Of a DNA stretch of 18,364 bases, positions 11,702 to 17,439 are shown piece by piece; the first letter of the stretch is position 1; each line of letters opens with the position of its first letter. The stretch is taken from contig MU646368.1 of NCBI GenBank assembly GCA_026770585.1, forward strand, positions 149,523 through 167,886. The letters are read 5' to 3'. The position numbers and the translations under genes are program-made. Source of the DNA: Baffinella frigidus (lineage: Eukaryota; Cryptophyceae; Cryptomonadales; Baffinellaceae). A model generated the notes under the pieces. That model worked only from the letters and a program-made list of their open reading frames with translations, ran no database searches and was not told the DNA's origin.

Positions 11702-11787
11702 TGAACCCTAACCCCCCGAAACCTGAAACCTGAAACCCGAAACCCGAAACCCGAAACCCGAAACCCGAAACCCGAAACCCGAAACCG
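11702..11787. repeat. Telomere-like array, CCCGAAA on plus
   Basis: About ten homogeneous CCCGAAA units after a short CCTGAAA lead. G-rich on the gene strand, the reverse of most arrays here. Confidence 0.85.
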
Positions 11788-11811
11788 CACACAAGAACAA
11801 AGAACACGCAC

Positions 11812-11891
11812 CGTCCCGCTGCGCGTGCGGGTCCCAGCTTCAATCGGGCCAGACGCTGGGTAGTTGCGCAGCCGCCCGTCCAGCTTCAGCT
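11812..11891 (-). CDS. Exon, LKLDGRLRNYPASGPIEAG
   Basis: GAACGCAG precedes AGCTGAAG; GGGACG is followed by GTGCGT. Two bases plus 26 codons: LKLDGRLRNYPASGPIEAGT, RTRSGT. The two bases join the G left by exon 12241-12301 to make GLFAELKLDGRLRN; the copy at 12542 reads FAEL contiguously, which supports that join. The phase-0 end meets ITGEFG at 11451. GxLRNxP marks the end of a repeat unit. Confidence 0.65.
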
Positions 11892-11896
11892 CTGCG

Positions 11897-11953
11897 TTCA
11901 GGGTTTGGGGTTCGGGGTTTAGGGTCTGGGGATAAGGGTTGAGGGTTGAAGGT

Positions 11954-11985
<32 letters not shown>

Positions 11986-12002
11986 GGTTGGGGGTTGAAG
12001 GT

Positions 12003-12061
<59 letters not shown>

Positions 12062-12122
12062 AGGTTGAGGGTTGAGGGTTGAGGGTTTTATGGTTGAAGG
12101 TTGAGGGTTGAGGGTTGAAGGT

Positions 12123-12181
<59 letters not shown>

Positions 12182-12235
12182 AGGTTGAGGGGTCAAGGTT
12201 TAGGGTTCAGGATTCAGGGTTTAGGGTTTAGGGCA
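11897..12235. repeat. Long telomere-like array, GGGTTGA variant
   Basis: Around 45 heptamers, mainly GGGTTGA with periodic GAAGGTTGA interruptions that suggest higher-order duplication. It forms most of the intron between exons 12241 and 11891; C-rich on the gene strand, ending in GAACGCAG. Confidence 0.9.
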
Positions 12236-12240
12236 TAAAC

Positions 12241-12301
12241 CTGCAAAGAGGCCTTGGATGGTCGGCGGGACGGCCGAAAACGTCGTCGCGATATTAATAA
12301 C
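12241..12301 (-). CDS. Exon, VINIATTFSAVPPTIQGLFA
   Basis: CAACAG precedes GTTATTAAT; TTTGCAG is followed by GTTTAT. Twenty codons plus one base. Its phases match both neighbours: exon 13034-13147 ends at phase 0 and 11891 needs one base. Best-preserved of three tandem copies (12424, 12542). Hydrophobic-rich; family unknown. Confidence 0.6.
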
Positions 12302-12423
12302 CTGTTGAGGGTTTAGGGGGTAGTGAGTAGAGTGTAGGGTTTGGGAAGAATGGTGGGGCGGGTCCGCCATAACACGCATAGACTATTGGACCACTCAGCG
12401 CAAGACTCGAGAGTTATCAAGAC

Positions 12424-12486
12424 GATGAAGATGAGGCCTTGGATCGTTGGGAGGGTGAGACAGAACGTCGTCGCGACGTTGATCAC
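12424..12486 (-). CDS. Exon copy, VINVATTFCLTLPTIQGLI
   Basis: CCAAG precedes GTGATCAAC. Homologous to 12241-12301, but the end LFA/GT is changed to LIFI, with a GTCTTG donor candidate. An alternative or decaying copy. Confidence 0.45.
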
Positions 12487-12541
12487 CTTGGTGTTGAGGG
12501 GTTCAGGGGTTAGGGGTTGAACAAGAATGAGAGCGTCAGTT

Positions 12542-12602
12542 CTGCGAAGAGGCCTTGGATCGTCGGAGGTACGGCCGAGAACGTTGTCGTGATGTCGATC
12601 AG
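12542..12602 (-). CDS. Exon copy, LIDITTTFSAVPPTIQGLFA
   Basis: AAACAG precedes CTGATCGAC. The donor is altered (GCAG/AACTG), so the frame reads on as ELTLSFLF to a stop. Without a donor it would not splice normally. Confidence 0.45.
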
Positions 12603-12675
12603 CTGTTTGGGGTTCGGGGTTTGGGGTTCGGGGTTTGGAGTGTAGGGTTGATGTTTGGGGTTTGGGGTTTAGGGC
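12603..12675. repeat. Telomere-like array, TTTGGGG/TTCGGGG
   Basis: Short G-rich array that ends in the AAACAG acceptor of exon copy 12542-12602 on the gene strand. Confidence 0.8.
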
Positions 12676-12780
12676 CACCTGGAGCGTCACGCGAAGGGTT
12701 TAGCAACCGGGACCAATTCCCCATAAATCCTCTAAAAGACGTTTTACGCAGCCACTTGTAGATCTCAAACCAAGGCCACG

Positions 12781-13005
12781 GTAGAGCGTTTGCGGTAATT
12801 GTTGTCCGTTTTGGACGTACGGTTTCCCGGTTTTCCGGTTTTGAAAAGGGACTTATAGGACGTGACAAGGATTTTAAATGGTACCAAGAGGCGCAATTCT
12901 GGTACTATTGAAAATCCTTGTCACGTCCTATAAGCCCCTTTTCAAAACCGGGAAACCGGGAAACCGTACGTCCAAAATGGACAACAATTACCGCAAACGC
13001 TCTAC
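12781..13005. mobile_element. 225-bp TIR element with about 98-bp arms
   Basis: gtagagcgtttgcggtaatt at the left is mirrored by aattaccgcaaacgctctac at the right. The arms run on through ggacgtacggtttccc and ggacgtgacaaggatttt with few mismatches, around a 29-base loop. Lies in the intron after exon 13034-13147. Short direct repeats cgcctcgagt(a/g) follow. Non-coding. Confidence 0.85.
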
Positions 13006-13033
13006 GCCTCGAGTACGCCTCGAGTGGCAGAAC

Positions 13034-13147
13034 CTGGTTGATATCCAACCATATTTCTGTGTGCAGCCCGCTGTGTGGTCCTGCTGATTTGAAGGACCGG
13101 CTCCACTTCCCGTACGAAACGCGATACTCGAGTGCCCTGTATCGCCC
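13034..13147 (-). CDS. Exon, EYRVSYGKWSRSFK..WLDINQ
   Basis: AATATCAG precedes GGGCGATAC; AACCAG is followed by GTTCTG. Exactly 38 codons, phase 0 at both ends: GRYRALEYRVSYGKWSRSFK, SAGPHSGLHTEIWLDINQ. The SGLxxxxWLDIN end recurs at 10345-10420 with silent changes (CTG/CTA, GAT/GAC), which supports the frame. Follows FLQ of 13422, precedes VINIATTF. Family not identified. Confidence 0.65.
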
Positions 13148-13231
13148 CTGATATTTTTCTATGTGTTCTTTCTCGTGAAAGAAGTTGATTGCATGGCACT
13201 AAACCTCCCCTTGTGGGAGACTCTAACCCCT

Positions 13232-13401
13232 CCACACCAGGCTACCCAGGCGAACAGAATAAAAGGGACTTTTAAAGTTTTGTGGGGAAATGTTCACGTT
13301 TCCGCCCGCTGAGCGGTCGGTCGGTTACCTTATCCGTGATCATTTCCCCACAAAACTTTAAAAGTCCCTTTTATTCTGTTCGCCCGGGTAGCCTCGTGTG
13401 G
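13232..13401. mobile_element. 170-bp TIR element, CCACACCAGGCTACCC ends
   Basis: gcgaacagaataaaagggac..tttgtggggaaatg is mirrored with few changes through 13340-13401. About 58-bp arms. Within the intron between exons 13422 and 13147. Non-coding. Confidence 0.85.
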
Positions 13402-13421
13402 CTAACCCCCAAACCGCTCAC

Positions 13422-13474
13422 CTGGAGAAACTTGGAGTTGCAGAGGGAGAAGCCCTCCGGGCAGAGCGCGTAGC
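13422..13474 (-). CDS. Exon, Cys-rich, YALCPEGFSLCNSKFLQ
   Basis: AATGCAG precedes GCTACGCG; CTCCAG is followed by the strong donor GTGAGC. Two bases plus 17 codons. The two bases join the G of exon 13817-13875 to give DVSGYALCPEGFSLC. The CPEGF-x-x-C pattern resembles short Cys-rich extracellular modules. Phase-0 end matches 13147. Confidence 0.65.
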
Positions 13475-13816
13475 CTGCATTGGGTTGCAGGGTTAGGTTT
13501 TCGGGGTTCGGGGTTAGGTATTCGGGGTTCGGTTTTCGGTTTTCGGGTTTCGGTTTCGGGTTTCGGGTTTCGGGGTTAGGATTTCGGGTTCCGGGGTTAG
13601 GATTTCGGGTTTCGGGGTTCGGGGTTAGGTTTTCGGGTTTTGGTTTTTGGGTTTCGAGTTTCGGGTTCCAGGTTTCGGGTCTCGGGTTTCGGGTTTCGGG
13701 TTTCGGGTTTCTGGTTTCGGGTTTCGGGTTTCGGGTTTGGGTTTTGTTTTTGGTGCAAGTTCAAGGGTTTTAGGTTCAAGGGTGTGGGCGTCAGGGTCGA
13801 GGGTTTGGGGTTTCGC
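13475..13816 (-). repeat. Intron made of TTTCGGG array, GC-AG ends
   Basis: A 342-base interval of TTTCGGG units with TTTAGGG and TTTTGGG degenerates. On the gene strand it starts GCGAAACCCC and ends CAATGCAG. The C-rich sense strand supplies a CCCGAAA tract up to the acceptor. A different heptamer variant from the intron at 9010-9330. Confidence 0.75.
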
Positions 13817-13875
13817 CTGAGACGTCGCGCGCCGCGATAAGCGGCGCGCACTCGCGCTGCGTCACAGATAAGTAC
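13817..13875 (-). CDS. Exon, YLSVTQRECAPLIAARDVS
   Basis: AAACCAG precedes GTACTTATC; GTCTCAG is followed by GCGAAA (GC donor). One base, 19 codons, one base. Best copy of the RYLSVT family (also 13978-14234, 14373, 14500, 14735, 15008, 15295). It contains one cysteine. The upstream exon must end in phase 2 (AG for Arg). Confidence 0.6.
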
Positions 13876-13876
13876 C

Positions 13877-13983
13877 TGGTTTAGGGTTTGGGGGTTAGGG
13901 AGCAGGATTCAGGGATTAGGGTTTAGGGTTTAGGGTTTAGGGTTTAGGGTTTAGGGTAGGGCTTAGGGTTTAGGATTAGGGTG
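13877..13983. repeat. Telomere-like TTTAGGG array
   Basis: Fairly pure TTTAGGG units. On the gene strand it ends in AAACCAG, the acceptor of exon 13817-13875. Confidence 0.9.
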
Positions 13984-14234
13984 AGCACTCGCGCTTATCC
14001 GGAGAAACCTATTTTTCTTTAGTTTGATGGCCACGAAAATTACTACACAACTGCTTTAATATTACTAATAAAAAAGAACAGTGTAGTAATTTTCGTTGAC
14101 CTCAAACTAAAGAAAAATAGGTTTCCCCGGATAAGCGCTGCGTCACGGAGTAAGTAAGTGGATCACTTTTCAGAAGGTTGAGGTTAATAACGAAGAAGAG
14201 AAGAAGCAACCACATAAACACTCGCGACAGGTAC
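13978..14234 (-). CDS. YLSRVFMWLLLLFFVI..SVTQR/EC exon split by TIR element
   Basis: GTGCAG precedes GTACCTGTC. YLSRVFMWLLLLFFVINLNL, LKSDPLTYSVTQR runs to 14135, then the element at 13995-14134; the reading resumes with GAG TGC. Removing the element and one GCGC gives GTGACGCAGCGCGAGTGC, as in the intact copies. The hydrophobic stretch MWLLLLFFVINLNLL is a possible membrane helix. Confidence 0.5.
13995..14134. mobile_element. TIR element, TTATCCGGGGAAACC family, copy 2
   Basis: TIRs ttatccgg..aaacctattttt and mirror, with inner gaaaattactacaca arms, flanked by gcgc(t) duplications at 13991 and 14135. Same family as 6092-6230. The uninterrupted target sequence occurs at 13849, 14393 and 15297. 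Confidence 0.9.
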
Positions 14235-14248
14235 CTGCACACGACCCG

Positions 14249-14320
14249 ATAGTCAACTTTAGATCGATAGTCAACTTCAGATCAGTAGTCAACTTTAGAT
14301 CGATAGTCAACTTTGTGTAC
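14249..14320. repeat. Four tandem GATAGTCAACTTTAGATC units
   Basis: atagtcaactt(t/c)agatc repeated four times. The core GTCAACTTTAGA equals the end of the AAGTTGAC mini-element plus flank, so half-elements may have been amplified here. Also seen singly at 15430 and 15587. Confidence 0.8.
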
Positions 14321-14372
14321 ACACCTTTGTATCTCTAAAGCTGAACATTAGACATGTATTATTGAACTTTAG

Positions 14373-14419
14373 TTGCCGCGATAAGCGGCGCGCACTCGCG
14401 CTGTGTCACGGATAAGTAC
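14373..14419 (-). CDS. Exon copy, YLSVTQRECAPLIAA
   Basis: CTAAAG precedes GTACTTATC, immediately after a TTTAGGG array. Identical to 13817-13875 for the first 15 codons, then diverges without a clear donor. Confidence 0.45.
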
Positions 14420-14420
14420 C

Positions 14421-14498
14421 TTTAGGGTTTAGGGTTTAGGGTTTAGGGTTTAGGGTTTAGGATTTAGGGTTCAGGGTTTGGGTTTAGGGTCTAGGGTT
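14421..14498. repeat. Telomere-like TTTAGGG array
   Basis: TTTAGGG units, pure at first then degenerate, between two RYLSVT exon copies. Confidence 0.9.
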
Positions 14499-14499
14499 A

Positions 14500-14524
14500 C
14501 TCGATCCCCGTCACGGACAAGTAC
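14500..14524 (-). CDS. Micro-exon copy, YLSVTGIE
   Basis: AAACCAG precedes GTACTTGTC; CGAG is followed by TAACCC, not GT. Two other copies (14735, 15420) end with the same GAG/TAACCCTAG. Either a non-standard donor or a stop codon TAA. Confidence 0.35.
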
Positions 14525-14558
14525 CTGGTTCAGGGGTTAGGGGTTAGAGGGCAGGGTT

Positions 14559-14708
14559 TTATCTCAGATAACGAGTTTTAAAACTCGTTTTCTCAAGTCA
14601 ATTCCCCTACAAATTCGTCAACTTATTCTTTACTCTCCGCATAAGTTGAAAAATTTGTAGAGGAATTGGCTTAAGAAAACGAGTTTTAGAACTCGTTTTC
14701 TGAGATAA
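14559..14708. mobile_element. 150-bp TIR element, TTATCTCAGATAACGAG ends
   Basis: ttatctcagataacgagttt..gtcaactta is mirrored to ttctgagataa with about 65-bp arms. The outer arms also contain the internal palindrome aacgagttttaaaactcgtt. Non-coding. Confidence 0.85.
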
Positions 14709-14734
14709 GGTTGAGGGTTTAGGGTCTAGGGTTA

Positions 14735-14884
14735 CTCGCGCGCCGTCACGGACAGGTGCCTGGAAACGCCCCATTCACGGACACGGTACTTCACGTGATC
14801 AGTTTTCAGAAGGCATTGAGGGTAATAAAGGAGAAGACGACGAAGAAGAAGGACACGATCCGACCCCATATCCATATATGTGAC
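14735..14884 (-). CDS. Exon, hydrophobic segment, two competing frames
   Basis: Follows ATATAG. If joined to exon 15008-15083 the frame is SHIWIWGRIVSFFFVVFSFI, TLNAF then TGA at 14806. This is homologous to MWLLLLFFVINLNLL of 14139-14234 and could be a membrane helix. A second frame is open for all 50 codons and ends VREWGVSRHLSVTARE before TAA. Relative to the paralog there are two extra bases near AATGCC, so this copy is frameshifted in its middle. Confidence 0.4.
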
Positions 14885-15007
14885 CTATATTGTAGATTTC
14901 GGCTTAGCGCGGAATTCACTTCGGGTCAGGGGATCGAGAAATTTTTCGTACCCCGATGTCCCGACCTGATCTCCCAAAATTCCGCGCTAAGCCGAAATCT
15001 ACAATAC
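14885..15007 (-). mobile_element. GT-AG intron formed by a TIR element
   Basis: Gene strand: GTATTGTAGATTTCGGC at the start and GCCGAAATCTACAATATAG at the end. About 30-bp TIRs supply both splice dinucleotides. 123 nt. Removing it joins CGA GG to G TCA with the hydrophobic frame open. Non-coding. Confidence 0.7.
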
Positions 15008-15083
15008 CCTCGCGTCACTGACACGTACCTGCACACGCCCCATTTCTTCACATTTTCTGCGTCGGCTGTCAGACGATTTTCAA
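15008..15083 (-). CDS. Exon, WGVCRYVSVTR
   Basis: Open frame LENRLTADAENVKKWGVCRY, VSVTR, ending before GTATTG. The start is uncertain because the AAGTTGAC mini-element at 15082-15122 lies directly upstream and has TTGA instead of TTAG; acceptors at CTGACAG or ACGCAG inside the block are possible. Confidence 0.5.
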
Positions 15084-15122
15084 GTTGACATGCTGGGTTC
15101 GAGGTACGAATCCGTCAACTTT
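15082..15122. mobile_element. AAGTTGAC mini-element
   Basis: Gene strand GTTGACGGATTCGTACC to ATGTCAACTT, with the same GATT-GTACC interior as 4622-4661 and about two thirds of positions shared. Confidence 0.7.
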
Positions 15123-15135
15123 AGAGCCTCGATTT

Positions 15136-15286
15136 CATCCCGGCGAGTATTTCTGAGAAATACGATTTCGGGGATCTCCGATTCGATTTGCAACGAAAAT
15201 TACTACACGGACGTGACTGAAAATGTCCGGTGTGTAGTAATTTTCGTTGCCAGGATCGTATTTCTCAGAAATACTACCCAGGATGA
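15136..15286. mobile_element. TIR element, CATCC..AGTATTTCTGAG ends
   Basis: agtatttctgagaaatacga is mirrored by tcgtatttctcagaaatact, with outer catcccggcg/acccaggatg and inner gcaacgaaaattactacac/gtgtagtaattttcgttgc arms. The inner gaaaattactacac is shared with the TTATCCGGGG family, so the two families may be related or nested. Confidence 0.8.
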
Positions 15287-15294
15287 GATTAGCG

Positions 15295-15325
15295 GCGCGC
15301 ATCGCGCTGCGTCACGGACAAGTAC
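15295..15325 (-). pseudogene. YLSVTQR exon copy with 1-base deletion
   Basis: CTAAAG precedes GTACTTGTC. GCGAGTGCGCG of the intact copy is GCGATGCGCG here, which shifts the frame to a TAA. Confidence 0.5.
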
Positions 15326-15416
15326 CTTTAGTGTTTAGGTTTAGGGTTTAGGGTTCAGGGTTTAGATTTTAGGGTTTAGGGTTTAGGGGTTGGGTTTCAG
15401 GGTCTAGGGTTACTCG
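15326..15416. repeat. Telomere-like TTTAGGG array
   Basis: Degenerate TTTAGGG units ending ctagggttactcgcg, the same junction sequence as at 14491 and 14725. The block array-plus-exon end was therefore duplicated as a unit. Confidence 0.85.
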
Positions 15417-15501
15417 CGCCCCGTCACTTTAAATCAATCGTCAACTTCAGATGCATCATAAATATTTCATTTATATTCAAAACACGTATAGGCGGGGCCA
15501 C

Positions 15502-15579
15502 GCACAAGCCCGTAGCCGCGTCGTACGGGGCGTCCTTCTTGCAGACGCCCGCTGCCCCGTCCCAGCACCCCGAGCAGAC
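15502..15579 (-). CDS. Exon, Cys-rich, SGCWDGAAGVCKKDAPYD
   Basis: TCGAG precedes GTCTGC; TTGTGC is followed by GTGGCC. Twenty-six codons, phase 0 at both ends: VCSGCWDGAAGVCKKDAPYD, AATGLC. Four cysteines. A near-identical copy lies at 15874-15977. Function unknown; suits a secreted module. Confidence 0.6.
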
Positions 15580-15639
15580 CTCGACCGTCAACTTTAGAAT
15601 GATGGTCCACTTTAGATACACAACATTATTATAGATGAA

Positions 15640-15862
15640 CACCATATTAATACTATTATCATTAGGTATTTATACATCATTATAGATGTATATTTAGCTA
15701 TCTATATATCATGATAGATTAGCTATTTATATATCATTATAGATATATATTTAGCTATTCATATATCATTATAGAGTAGCTATTTATACATCATTATACA
15801 TGTATTTATAATGTATATAAACTATTATAGTGTATATAAATCATTATAATGTATATAAATCA
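15640..15862. repeat. AT-rich tandem repeat
   Basis: Repeats of tatatatcattatagat(at)attagctatt, then gtatataaatcattataat. Units of about 30 then 20 bases. Lies in the intron between two SGCW exons. Confidence 0.85.
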
Positions 15863-15873
15863 GGAGGGGGCGC

Positions 15874-15977
15874 GCACAAGCCCGTAGCAGCGTCGTACGG
15901 GGCATCCTTCTTGCACACGCCCGCCGTCCCGTTCCAGCACCCCGAGCAGGGGAGAGAGCCGTTGGAGAGCCACCGCC
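15874..15977 (-). CDS. Exon, RWLSNGSLPCSGCWNGTAGV
   Basis: CTGCAG precedes GGCGGTGG. Two bases plus 34 codons: RWLSNGSLPCSGCWNGTAGV, CKKDAPYDAATGLC. The leading GG joins the G left by the ADSFWG exons, giving ALTGRWLSNG. After TGC comes GCGCCC, a possible GC donor (or the exon extends further). Four cysteines. Phase 0 end allows joining to 15579. Confidence 0.6.
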
Positions 15978-16061
15978 CTGCAGGGTTCATTGGAGTTGAG
16001 TTAATTTTATTAGTGGGTTAATTAGAGTTTATTCGTGCGAACACGGCCGCCATGCATGTAC

Positions 16062-16110
16062 CCCCACCAGCACCCCGAGCTGGGGGGAGAGCCGTTGGAG
16101 AGCCACCGCC
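16062..16110 (-). CDS. Exon copy, RWLSNGSPPSSGCWWG
   Basis: TGACAG precedes GGCGGTGG. Matches the first part of 15874-15977, but the PC of PCSGC is PS, and the KKDAPYD half is missing. GTACAT is the candidate donor. A partial duplicate. Confidence 0.45.
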
Positions 16111-16235
16111 CTGTCACAAACACGATTAATGAGACAGACCTGCATAGTACAAAAACAGACGTCATGCATGCAACCCCACCGGTGCTGGGTGTGAGCATGC
16201 CTCCGCGATCACGATTTCTGTGCTGCCCGTGGCTG

Positions 16236-16280
16236 TACCCGGACCCAATCCTCCACGGGAGGATTGGATCCGGGTACAAA
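16236..16280. repeat. Perfect palindrome TGTACCCGGACCCAATCC
   Basis: tgtacccgga(c)ccaatcctcc is mirrored by ggaggattggatccgggtaca around acg. About 20-bp arms. Confidence 0.8.
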
Positions 16281-16307
16281 TCAATGCAACCAGGTCAGGG
16301 GCGGGAC

Positions 16308-16353
16308 CCGTGAGCGCAGGGCCGAGGTCGACGGCCAGAAATCCCCAGAAGCT
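16308..16353 (-). CDS. Exon copy, SFWGFLAVDLGPALT
   Basis: GAGGCAG precedes AGCTTCTGG; CTCACGG is followed by GTCCCG. Fifteen codons plus one base, with the same end phase as 16635-16740. Lacks the CSDTAVSREK part. It could substitute for that exon in splicing. Confidence 0.5.
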
Positions 16354-16383
16354 CTGCCTCACTCGGGTTGGCCGACTTTTCTC

Positions 16384-16424
16384 AAGTTGACATGCTGGTT
16401 TTGCGGTACAAATTCGTCAACTTT
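16384..16424. mobile_element. AAGTTGAC mini-element
   Basis: Gene strand GTTGACGAATTTGTACC to ATGTCAACTTGAG, inside the intron between two ADSFWG exon copies. Confidence 0.7.
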
Positions 16425-16439
16425 GGAGCTAGAACAGAC

Positions 16440-16487
16440 CCGTGAGCGCGGGGCCGAGATCGACGGCTAGCGATCCTCAGAAGCTTT
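16440..16487 (-). pseudogene. ADSFWG exon copy with stop
   Basis: TTCGCAG precedes AAAGCTTC. The Trp codon TGG of SFWG is TGA here, and the donor CACGG/GTCTGT is kept. One point mutation separates it from an open copy. Confidence 0.55.
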
Positions 16488-16499
16488 CTGCGAAGAGAA

Positions 16500-16630
16500 A
16501 CGTCCGCTAACCTTAACCCCGAAAACCCAAACCCGAACCCAACCCTTTGACGCAATTCAATTCAATTCAAACTCAAATTCAATTCAATCCAAAACAAGCT
16601 CAAATTTGACTTGATTCAAATCAAACTCAG
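16500..16630. repeat. C-rich telomere-like stub and AATTCAA repeats
   Basis: ccgaaaacccaaacccg units (16518-16545), then aattcaattcaaactcaaa pentamer-like repeats to 16625. No exon. Confidence 0.65.
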
Positions 16631-16634
16631 TTAC

Positions 16635-16740
16635 CCGTGAGCGCGGGGCCGAGGTCGACGGCGAGCGACCCCCAGAAGCTGTCTGCGAAGAGAAATGTCC
16701 GGAGGATCTTCTCCCGCGAGACGGCTGTGTCCGAACACCC
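16635..16740 (-). CDS. Exon, CSDTAVSREK..FADSFWGSLAVDLGP
   Basis: CTCCAG precedes GGGTGTTCG; CTCACGG is followed by GTAACT. Thirty-five codons plus one base: GCSDTAVSREKILRTFLFAD, SFWGSLAVDLGPALT. The fullest of three copies (16308, 16440). Phase-0 start joins LLAG of 16833-16871; phase-1 end joins RWLSNG. Family not identified. Confidence 0.65.
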
Positions 16741-16832
16741 CTGGAGAGGAAACCAACGTCAAAACAACCTCAAAAATCAAGGTGAAATGGATTTGGCGTA
16801 CCCCTCTACAATACTGTCCGATGTCCGAACAC
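16741..16832 (-). other. 92-nt GT-AG intron flanked by direct repeats
   Basis: Gene strand GTGTTCGGACATCGG to CTCTCCAG. The 13-base GGGTGTTCGGACA occurs at the donor and again right after the acceptor. Such duplication is what intron gain by insertion with target-site duplication predicts. Spliced reading: LLAG/GCSDTAV. Confidence 0.7.
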
Positions 16833-16871
16833 CCCAGCCAGTAACGCAACCTCGATTTCAGGGCCTGACCC
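16833..16871 (-). CDS. Small exon, GSGPEIEVALLAG
   Basis: GCTGCAG precedes GGGTCAGG; ends before GTGTTC. Thirteen codons, phase 0 both ends. The downstream intron is well defined; the upstream acceptor is less certain. Confidence 0.5.
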
Positions 16872-17127
16872 CTGCAGCAAGGACTCTTAGACCGCTTTCT
16901 CCCAGTGAGAGAAGACCACGGCTGTTAGATAACGTAATCTCTAACACCCCTGCCAACCAGGAGGGGAAGCACGCGAGGACTACGGCTGGTTTGTAATTCC
17001 TAAAACCAAGCAAGGACCCTGCGTCCTTCCCTCTCTGCCAGGGGAGGGAAGGTAGGGGTGCTCGGAGGGGAAGCAACCTTGATAGCAGGGCCGAGAGAAG
17101 ACCACGGCTGTTAGCGCACGTATCCCC
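16872..17127. other. Spacer with direct repeat GAGAGAAGACCACGGCTGTTAG
   Basis: gagagaagaccacggctgtt occurs at 16910 and 17093, enclosing the hairpin ccttccctctctgccaggggagggaagg. No exon supported. Confidence 0.55.
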
Positions 17128-17310
17128 TAAAACCCTACACCTTACACCCTATACCCTACACCCTGCACCCTACACCCTACATCATACACCCTAGACTCTA
17201 GACCCTAGACCCTAGACCCTAGACCCTAGACCCTAGACCCTAGACCCTAGACCCTAGACCCTAGACCCTAGACCCTAGACCCTAGACCCTGAACCCTGAA
17301 CCCTAGGCAG
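17128..17310. repeat. Telomere-like array, CCCTAGA on plus
   Basis: cctacaccctacac-type start, then about 16 pure ACCCTAG units, then CCCTGAA. Opposite orientation to most arrays. Confidence 0.9.
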
Positions 17311-17334
17311 AGCTAGGAGGTAGGGTCAAAGCAC

Positions 17335-17360
17335 CTGGTAGCATCCGGGTTAGTAAGTTG
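17335..17360 (-). CDS. Exon-end copy, PGCYQ
   Basis: CCCGGATGCTACCAG is followed by GTGCTT, as at 17440 and 17699. Only the last codons are recognisable. Confidence 0.35.
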
Positions 17361-17439
17361 TATACTTCAGTTGATCACGTTCACAAGGCTGACAGTAAAG
17401 AGATTACAATTTAGGGTTTAGGGTTTAGGGATTAGGCAC

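Noticed and set aside
11840-12196. 118-codon minus ORF of QPSTLNP repeats
   Set aside because: A translation of the GGGTTGA array. Because seven is not a multiple of three, all frames of such arrays stay open; no real gene signal.
13480-13851. Long plus and minus ORFs rich in GFRVSGF or NPKPETR
   Set aside because: Artefacts of the TTTCGGG array; the same interval fits an intron.
14500-14740. TAA after YLSVT..(R/I)E as the true gene end
   Set aside because: The same GAG/TAACCCTAG junction occurs three times within a few hundred bases, with further homologous exons downstream; more likely a duplicated exon-array junction, though not excluded.
16440-16487. Alternative genetic code with TGA read as Trp
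   Set aside because: Only one copy of this exon has TGA and both sisters have TGG; other decayed exons have TAA, TAG or frameshifts, so decay is simpler.
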